Assembly (NCBI GenBank): GCA_012064415.1
Contig: SSNU01003063.1
Coordinates: 1 to 16,024 of the forward strand
Direction of reading: 5' to 3'
From: Gyrodactylus bullatarudis
Lineage: Eukaryota; Platyhelminthes; Monogenea; Gyrodactylidea; Gyrodactylidae
Length of the DNA stretch: 16,024 nt
Shown: one piece after another, positions 10,726 through 16,024 of the stretch
Layout of the letters: each line of letters begins with the position of its first letter
Position numbering within the stretch: the first letter of the stretch is position 1
Notes under the pieces: model-generated
What the model was told of the DNA's origin: nothing
The model's input: only the letters and a program-made list of their open reading frames with translations
Databases searched by the model: none
Program-made: the position numbers and the translations under genes

Positions 10726-11987
10726 TTATTGTAGAACCTTGATGCATAATATTCTATCCTGATATAAACTATGCGGTGAAGTATAGGGTAAATGCCATGA
10801 TTTATCAAAAAAAGATTCAATTTTCCTATAGCTATATTTTGGTTTCTGCAAATTTGAAAGATTAAAATTAGAACTCACTATTACGACTGAATTATCCAAG
10901 TGTAGTAATCTCTTTGAATTCAACCATGGATAAAATTCTTGAATTAATTTATCATCAAACAAGTTTAGTAAATCAAAGTATCGATCTTTGCTAAGAAATT
11001 TACATTGGTTTCCGGACCAAATTAAAATGTACCAAAGTAAAAGATCATCTTCGTATCTAGAAATGATTAAGAAGAACCCAACTTTTTATCAACAATGTAC
11101 TGACAAACTGTAAGAGAATATCTTTGGCCCACCTGTTTGATCTCCTTCCAAAATTTCCGTGTTAAACCAACTTTTGCTAATTGTCGAGATACAAAGCATA
11201 TTTTTCTCGAACTTATATTTCTATGACAGGAGATAATTAAATCTAGGACACCTTGTTCAACACGTTTTGTTTCTGTTCCTAAAGGATAATTCGTGTTGAT
11301 GAAATTAGATAAATCTACCAACAAATCGAATCTATCTCTCTTGTTAGACTCTAGGAATTTGTTGAGATGAAAGTATTCACTGCCAATTATTTCTTCGATT
11401 TTAAGCATGATTTGATTTTTATTATCTTGGCAGAGAAAAGCATTTGAATGGATGTTGCCACAAAATGAACATTCATCTTGATGATCAATAGAATAATCTG
11501 AGTATGTTAACGAATTTGAATGTCTGAATAATAGTTAACACCAAGTATATTACCTGTCCAAAAATAGCTTTAATTTATCAACATCTGGAGACGTCAAACG
11601 TGAAAGAGTAAATAATTTAAAAATAGATTTGAGAAAATCTATTGGAAAACTATTAACAGAATTATTATTTATTGGATCAATGAAATATGGAGTGTTGAAC
11701 GGAATTTTTCTTTTAAATATCTCATTATTGAATTTTATAATATTTGATAAAGATTCGTTTTTATAGATATTTTCGAAAATACTCTTGATCAGGTATTTAC
11801 TTTTATTTTCATCAATGAAAATAAAAAGTGATTGCATATCCTTCTTATTCAAAATTTCATTCATTTTAGAAATTGACACAGTATCAGGAATGTTTTGGAG
11901 TTTTTGCTCAGTATTATCACATGGCTTATATGAGCTTGAGAAAGACCTTGCAAGACCTTTAAAACTGTGACAAGAGATCTTTATCAT
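10726..11987 (-). CDS. PRORP: PRORP-B: second, divergent protein-only RNase P paralogue
   Basis: Paralogue of PRORP-A with the same predicted activity, 5' tRNA maturation. Exons are 11554-11987, 11083-11523, 10879-11056 and 10726-10845, with introns of 30, 26 and 33 nt; the product is 390 residues. The N-terminus (MIKISCHSFKGLARSFSSSY) is a typical mitochondrial presequence. The zinc site is CSFC (C163, C166), H369 (SWHLPY) and C385 (RILCI). The catalytic aspartates are D215 (LLVDLSN), D295/D296 (YEDD) and D316 (LSKD), so all four are kept. Outside these motifs it is strongly diverged from PRORP-A, and its PPR part is about 30 residues shorter. The 33-nt intron has no stop and keeps frame, so it could be retained; its GTGAGT and TTGCAG ends and the matching intron in PRORP-A argue it is spliced. 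AATAAA at 10725-10730 overlaps the stop codon. Confidence 0.87.
10846..10878 (-). other. 33-nt in-frame intron in PRORP-B
   Basis: GTGAGT...TTGCAG, 33 nt, phase 0 and stop-free. It sits at the same place as intron 3 of PRORP-A: the exon before it is 178 nt in both genes and the exon after it begins KPKYSY versus FPKQYS. Retention would add 11 residues. Confidence 0.75.
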
Positions 11988-12184
11988 TGCAGCTGAATCA
12001 TTAATTAATAATCATGGAATAATAATGAGCAAAAAATTTCAAGTCAGTCACTCGGAATTTTCAAAATTTTTACCTGTAAGAAGTATTTTTAAGGATTAAT
12101 TTTTAAATTTCAATCTTTTAAAAAATCAACTATTTAAATTTCGGTGAATTAATTTTGCCATAATATTTCCTATTTCATTTTACT
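11988..12184. promoter_or_regulatory. Divergent intergenic region between PRORP-B and ASCIZ
   Basis: 197 bp lie between the two start codons, very A/T-rich, and likely hold both promoters. A short ORF from an ATG near 12025 runs 17 codons to a GTAAGA donor near 12076. It could be an alternative 5' exon, but no acceptor in the right phase was found to join it to ASCIZ. Confidence 0.4.
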
Positions 12185-15100
12185 ATGGTTAATACATTAA
12201 ATGATAAAGAAGTCTCAGAATACGAACACGAGTATCCAACTGAATCTGAACTTCAAAGGATTCCAAAAGTTTCATATGACTGTTATATTTGTGGTAGAAA
12301 TGTTAAAACTTTAGCAAACCTCAAATTTCATATGGTCAAAACTCATAAAATATTAGAAGTATGACTATATTTATATAATAATTAGTCTTCTAAAGATCTT
12401 TTGTATACCAATAAAACAAAATCAACAGTTAAAAGACTCTATCATTGTTCAAGAAAAGATTGTCTTTACAATAATCAAAATATTGGTTTCACTCATATGA
12501 ATAAACTCAAGCAGCATTTCCAACTTGCTCACATGGATAAGCTTTATGATTGTACTAAATGCTCAAAAAAATTTTCAACTCCATCTCAGCTCAATTATCA
12601 CTTAAAAAATTGTGGTACTCAATATGTATGCGGGGATTGTGGAAGAAGTTATATAAGAAAGAGTTATCTTAATCAACATTTTAAACGATCTGGTCATTTT
12701 GGATATAAAGAAAACTCCCCAGAAATTATGCAGAAAAGACAAAAAACCTCTGAAATTTTAGTAGCAATAGTTCCAAAATTGAGTGATTCTATCGTTGATT
12801 ATTCCTCTAAAATAAAAAGCCAGTTAAATTTCAAGACAAAAAACACTGCCACAACTAGCACTGAAATTTGTACTTACAACCGATCGACAAATTATGCTCT
12901 TGCTCAGAAATCAAGCGTAGATTCAGAAACCCAAACTAAAAGCTATTTACAAGAGAAGTGTTTTTCTTGTCAAAACAGAAGACATGAAACAAATATCCAC
13001 TTTTGTAGTAGTTGTAATGGTAAATCTAAATCCAAAATATCTATTTTAACGCAAAAAAATTTATTTATATTTAGACTTTAACTTACCTAATAAAGTCGTT
13101 AATCTCAAGAAACGAAGAATTGCTTTGCAGTCAACAGTTGAAAAAAGAGACCACTATATGAATACGTTACCAACAACTTATTCTCAAGATGCAGAGAATC
13201 AAACGAATTTGGAAAAGTATTCTAATAATATCAAAACAGATCAAAATCAGCTTACAGAGGGTAGTGAGTAAAGATTAAAAAAATGAAATTAAGGAAAAGA
13301 AAAATATTTATCTAAATCCGAAATTTCCAATTAATTAAGGTAGAAATAAAAAAACCTGTTATGCCTGAAGATTTTGAGTTGTTGAAAAGAGTGTGATAGG
13401 AAAAATAATGAGTAGAAAAACTATGGTCATTTTGTGTCTCAGAATACAAGACTTTTTTGCTTGCCAAAGCATTCCAAATATAATAATCTGTAATACAGTT
13501 GTGATCAGAACTGGTGCAGTACCTTATTCCTTAGAATGACTAACATTTTTTTAGATTTTTATAAACTAAATTTGTAAGGTGACAAAATATTTAGAATAAA
13601 AATCGTAAAAAAACATGGTTGATAAAATACTCGAAAATTTCTTGTTCCCAGGGGAGCCATATATAGAAAAAGCTTTGGATAATAAATCTATTGTTGGTCA
13701 TCATCTATTTAATTACTTATTAAAACTTGACTGAAGAGGCTTATTTTGAATAAAGATTCTAGATTCTATCGTTATTAAGTTGATTGATTTCTTATTCTTT
13801 CCTCTTTATTTATACAAGTCCTCACCGTAGTGAAATATGCTATTTTTAAATTTACTATAAAGTTACAATTTTATAAAATCTATTTTTGATAGCTACTCAA
13901 GCTATTCCTTGGTACTTTATACCTCTCTCCAAAATTCTGTTTTTGATAGCTGCTCAAGTTCTTTCATGAGTATTTTGAGTAATTTTGGCGGCAAAATACA
14001 ATAATTTGCTGTATATAAGTAGTTTTTAATCATATTTTTATTATATTTTATCTAAAATATTTCACTATATTATGATTTATTTTCGAGGAGATTTCAATCA
14101 CCTCAGTCGCGTTTTAGAAGAATCTTACCTAATCCAACGAGACGGAGAAATCTCTGATAATTGCCCAACAGATTTGGAAAATAATTATGAAACTCTTTCT
14201 ACTCCTTGTTATTCCAAAGAACTAATAACAGATGAAATGAGTATGTTTTCAAAATATAATAATTTAAAAATGATAATTTATAACCTTCAAAAATTTGAAC
14301 GTAACTTGAAATATCTCACACGATTGAATGACTGGGGATTCCGAAATTACCAAAATCGAATTCCTTAAATTTAATGTTGATCAATGAGATTTTTGAATTT
14401 TCTTCCAACATCATTACTAAAACCATCGATTCCCTTTGAAGTTAAATCTCTAAATTAGACATCCTAGTGTAGGTAAATTTCAAACAATACTTTTGAAATC
14501 TTTTACATGGATCGTTCTATGGATTCCATTACTCTGTCTCGAGGATATTCGCAAAAAAACGGGAAATTTGAATTTTCCCAAAATGAGAGTTAATAATTGA
14601 TAAATTAACTGATTGCTTAAAAACCGGGTATCATTTGATAGAAAATTAAATTCGGCGCCGTTTGGTATATATATGTTTCAAAGAAGAAAAAAATTGCGCT
14701 AAAATCAAATAAAGTAAAATTCATAAAATTTCAACTCACGGCTTCAAATAGAGATAGAAATTCAGAATTTTCTTGGGTTTTTTATAGGTCAAAATTTTTA
14801 GTTCTTACGATTGAGGCTACTCTCAACTCCGTCAGACCACATCCTTCAAGTGTACACAAGTGGAAATTTTGAGAAGGGGTTTTCAAATAGACTTTTTATT
14901 AAGTTTATGTAGCATTCTTAAGCGTAGCGTTAAATGAATAATTTGGAATATAAATATTATTTATTTTTAGTTATATCAACTTCTATTTCCTGTCAAACGA
15001 ATAAACCTTCTTGTCAACAAAAGCAGATTCAAGTGGAATTATTAGAAGCTTATTCTTTTGGAAAATCAAACGAAATTAATAATGATACAGATAAAATTGG

Positions 15101-15395
15101 TATTGGCGTCGAGACAGATGATTTGGAAGATTTCGAGCTTGATTTGATTTTTAACAAATCAGAACATAATGCAATAAACTGTAAAGAATGTAATCCTTTA
15201 TGCAAAGGCTGTGAAAAAAAAATGCTTGAATCAATGAACGAAATAGCATTCAAATTCTGTCCAAATTGTGATGAAGATAATTGTGATTGTTATGCAACCA
15301 ACGAGACCCAAACATGTTATGATGATATATTTGAAACTTTTTTCAACTCTGTACAAACTCAAACAAATGATTTATTTCAAGATGAAAATTCATGA
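12185..15395 (+). CDS. ATMIN: ASCIZ/ATMIN-like zinc-finger transcription factor with LC8-binding TQT motifs
   Basis: Nuclear transcription factor that in flies and mammals activates the dynein light chain gene (DYNLL/LC8) and is restrained by LC8 binding. Proposed exons are 12185-12358, 12386-13019, 13075-13263 and 14971-15395; introns are 27, 55 and 1707 nt; the product is 473 residues. Four zinc fingers are seen: C33/C36/H49/H54, C79/C84/H102/H107, C114/C117/H130/C134 and C140/C143/H156/H162. The third and fourth have the family look (HLKNCGTQYVC, QHF.RSGH). Basic patches KRQK and KKRR may be nuclear signals. TQT motifs, the LC8 ligand, occur at 240-242 (ETQTKS), 445-447 (ETQTCYDD) and 462-464 (TQTNDLF). 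Extra cysteine pairs lie in the middle and tail. The last exon joins in frame through a GTGAGT donor at 13264; this join is the least certain part. If wrong, the gene stops at 13271. Confidence 0.82.
13615..13734 (+). CDS. Small hypothetical ORF, 39 residues
   Basis: MVDKILENFLFPGEPYIEKA... ends at a TGA at 13732-13734, and an AATAAA follows near 13750. Composition is more protein-like than the surrounding DNA, and TTCCCAG at about 13650 could be a splice acceptor, so this may be the last exon of something longer. Coding-like pieces lie just upstream (MPEDFELLKR near 13361; NTRLFCLPKHSKYNN near 13443), but stops separate them and no clean exon chain was found. No family was recognised. It sits in the inferred last intron of ASCIZ, on the same strand. 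It could equally be a decayed gene fragment. Confidence 0.25.
   Translation: MVDKILENFLFPGEPYIEKALDNKSIVGHHLFNYLLKLD
13875..13976 (+). repeat. Imperfect two-copy tandem repeat, period about 56 bp
   Basis: Two adjacent units share a TTTTTGATAGCT(A/G)CTCAAG core (13875-13918 and 13931-13976), with divergence in the rest of the unit. It looks like a local duplication within the ASCIZ intron. No function is evident. Confidence 0.6.
14072..14368 (+). CDS. Hypothetical 98-residue protein, nested in ASCIZ intron
   Basis: This is a single uninterrupted frame from ATG to TAA, with balanced use of charged and aromatic residues (for example GDFNHLSRVLEESYLIQRDG and LTRLNDWGFRNYQNR). That is unusual for chance ORFs in such A/T-rich DNA. 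There is no signal peptide, membrane segment or recognised motif; the last third is helical and basic. No AATAAA was seen close downstream. It lies on the same strand inside the inferred 1.7-kb ASCIZ intron. It could be a nested gene, a cassette exon with its own stop, or a fragment of an inserted element. The start is simply the first ATG. Confidence 0.4.
   Translation: MIYFRGDFNHLSRVLEESYLIQRDGEISDNCPTDLENNYETLSTPCYSKELITDEMSMFSKYNNLKMIIYNLQKFERNLKYLTRLNDWGFRNYQNRIP
14440..14600 (-). pseudogene. Possible second Penelope-like relic
   Basis: The minus strand reads RDRVMESIERS at about 14508-14545. This matches the KVIESMERN block of the Penelope-like relic at window start. Over 25 aligned bases 19 are identical and all six differences are transitions. 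Flanking sequence is too decayed to confirm, and no RT signature motif is seen. Confidence 0.3.
14646..14677. repeat. Possible degenerate end of a piggyBac-type MITE
   Basis: TTAA followed closely by TTCGGCGCCG and then an alternating AT tract resembles the left end of the MITE at 2723 (TTAA, TTCGGTGCCG, then an AT repeat). The CCC triplet is missing and no matching right end was found. It may be a decayed relative or chance. Confidence 0.2.
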
Positions 15396-15760
15396 TATAA
15401 TATTTAATCAAAATAACTTCTTTTCTTCTGCAACTTTATAAATTTGGATTGAGTCCAGATAATGTTCAGAGTAATTTAAAAAAAAGTATATATGGGTAGG
15501 CTAATTGACAATAAGTGTATATGTTAGGACCAATATTGAAACTATAATTAGTGTATAATAGAGTAGGGTGAAAATTTTAACCTCGTAATAGGACCAGCTT
15601 TTCTGATAGAACAATCAATTCTAAGCATTATTTTGTATTGAAGCATGTGTCAAAAATGATTCTCCATTATGTCATTCGGTTTTAAAAATTCAAAATTTCT
15701 AAAGTCGCCGCTCAAATTTCATTGAATTTTTACCACGCAATCACTAAAATGCGGAATATA
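15396..15760. other. Spacer downstream of ASCIZ
   Basis: A/T-rich sequence after the ASCIZ stop. No gene, RNA or repeat is recognised, and no canonical AATAAA is close to the stop codon. Confidence 0.4.
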
Positions 15761-16024
15761 TTCGCCGGCCGGACCCGAGTTCATGACCAAGAATAGAAAA
15801 TATATCGATGTAAACTCGTGTCCGTCCGATTGGTAGCTGAGAATTCACCGTAACTCCAACGGTTGCGAAGACAGTTTACACCGCTCCCAAAGCCACCTAG
15901 ACGGAATCCCTGACACGAAAACAGCGTTTTCCTCGCCTTTCTCACAGTCCGACTCGATATAGTACGGTTTCCACTCAGTTCTGACGCGAGCCTGGTCACA
16001 ATGAGCGTTGGACTTGTACATCGC
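15761..16024 (-). pseudogene. GC-richer segment, possible Tc1-like transposase relic, runs off the window
   Basis: Base composition jumps to about half G+C with many CpGs. A minus-strand frame from the window edge reads SPTLIVTRLASELSGNRTIS followed by SRTVRKA. This resembles the second helix-turn-helix of Tc1-like transposases (family pattern ...ELN...G..VS.RTVRR.L). The frame then departs from the family but keeps W-Y-EF-ATN near 15830-15860, possibly the decayed region of the first catalytic aspartate, and stops at 15781-15783. No terminal inverted repeat is visible. The rRNA and host-gene alternatives were considered; neither was recognised. Confidence 0.38.

Larger units (their letters stand above)
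13264..14970 (+). other. 1.7-kb last intron of ASCIZ (inferred)
   Basis: The donor GTGAGTAAAG at 13264 and the acceptor TTATTTTTAG ending at 14970 are both phase 1 and connect the zinc-finger part to the TQT tail. The intron is about 30-70 times longer than most others here. It contains orphan ORFs (13615-13734, 14072-14368), an imperfect tandem repeat and a possible Penelope-like relic, consistent with growth by insertion. Confidence 0.55.

Noticed and set aside
10551..10820. 89-codon minus-strand ORF across the PRORP-A/PRORP-B junction
   Set aside because: Overlaps the last exons of both genes in other frames; no motif of its own.
11785..11970. 61-codon plus-strand ORF
   Set aside because: Antisense to PRORP-B exon 1.
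12025..12076. Possible upstream first exon of ASCIZ (17 codons then GTAAGA)
   Set aside because: No acceptor with matching phase was found; the ATG at 12185 gives a complete first finger in frame.
15050..15253. 67-codon minus-strand ORF
   Set aside because: Antisense to the ASCIZ TQT-containing exon; serine-rich because it mirrors acidic codons.
15761..16024. Ribosomal RNA fragment
   Set aside because: GC content suggested it, but I recognised no conserved rRNA stretch and one strand keeps an 80-codon open frame.

Overview
The window is AT-rich nuclear DNA (roughly 70% A+T by eye) from an animal. The genes are eukaryotic and interrupted by spliceosomal introns. One is an ASCIZ/ATMIN homologue, a family I know only from animals, and the transposon relics (Penelope-like, Merlin, piggyBac-type MITE, LINE-like, possible Tc1-like) are the kind found in animal genomes. 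The most distinctive trait is intron size. Most introns that can be placed through conserved protein motifs are only 24-34 nt, with a few of 55-60 nt and one of about 1.7 kb. Introns this compressed have been described in dicyemid mesozoans, but naming the organism from this window would be speculation.

Layout. Positions 1-720 hold a decayed Penelope-like reverse transcriptase on the minus strand. Positions 720-5558 are mostly non-coding, with a 229-bp piggyBac-type MITE (2723-2951) and an unidentified coding-like fragment (3166-3391, minus). Positions 5559-6050 hold a small predicted three-exon gene of unknown function. Positions 6400-6911 and 7020-7562 hold relics of a Merlin/IS1595-type transposase and of a LINE-like reverse transcriptase. 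Positions 7912-15395 form a dense block of four genes in alternating orientation: RBBP4/7-type histone chaperone (-), PRORP-A (+), PRORP-B (-) and ASCIZ (+). The last ~260 bases are GC-richer and may be a Tc1-like relic.

Gene logic. RBBP4/7 and PRORP-A are head-to-head with 94 bp between start codons. PRORP-B and ASCIZ are head-to-head with 197 bp. The two PRORP genes are tail-to-tail with 16 bp between stop codons. Both PRORPs are full-length protein-only RNase P enzymes with mitochondrial-type N-termini, all four catalytic aspartates and the complete zinc site. They share two intron positions and an identical 178-nt exon, so they are inverted duplicates. This pair, and the ultra-short introns that hide it from simple ORF finding, is the main discovery. 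ASCIZ is a zinc-finger transcription factor whose TQT motifs bind dynein light chain LC8. Its last intron appears enlarged to 1.7 kb and contains orphan ORFs and a possible second Penelope-like relic.

All exon-intron models were made by hand from GT...AG signals, frame continuity and remembered family motifs. No alignment or transcript data were used.
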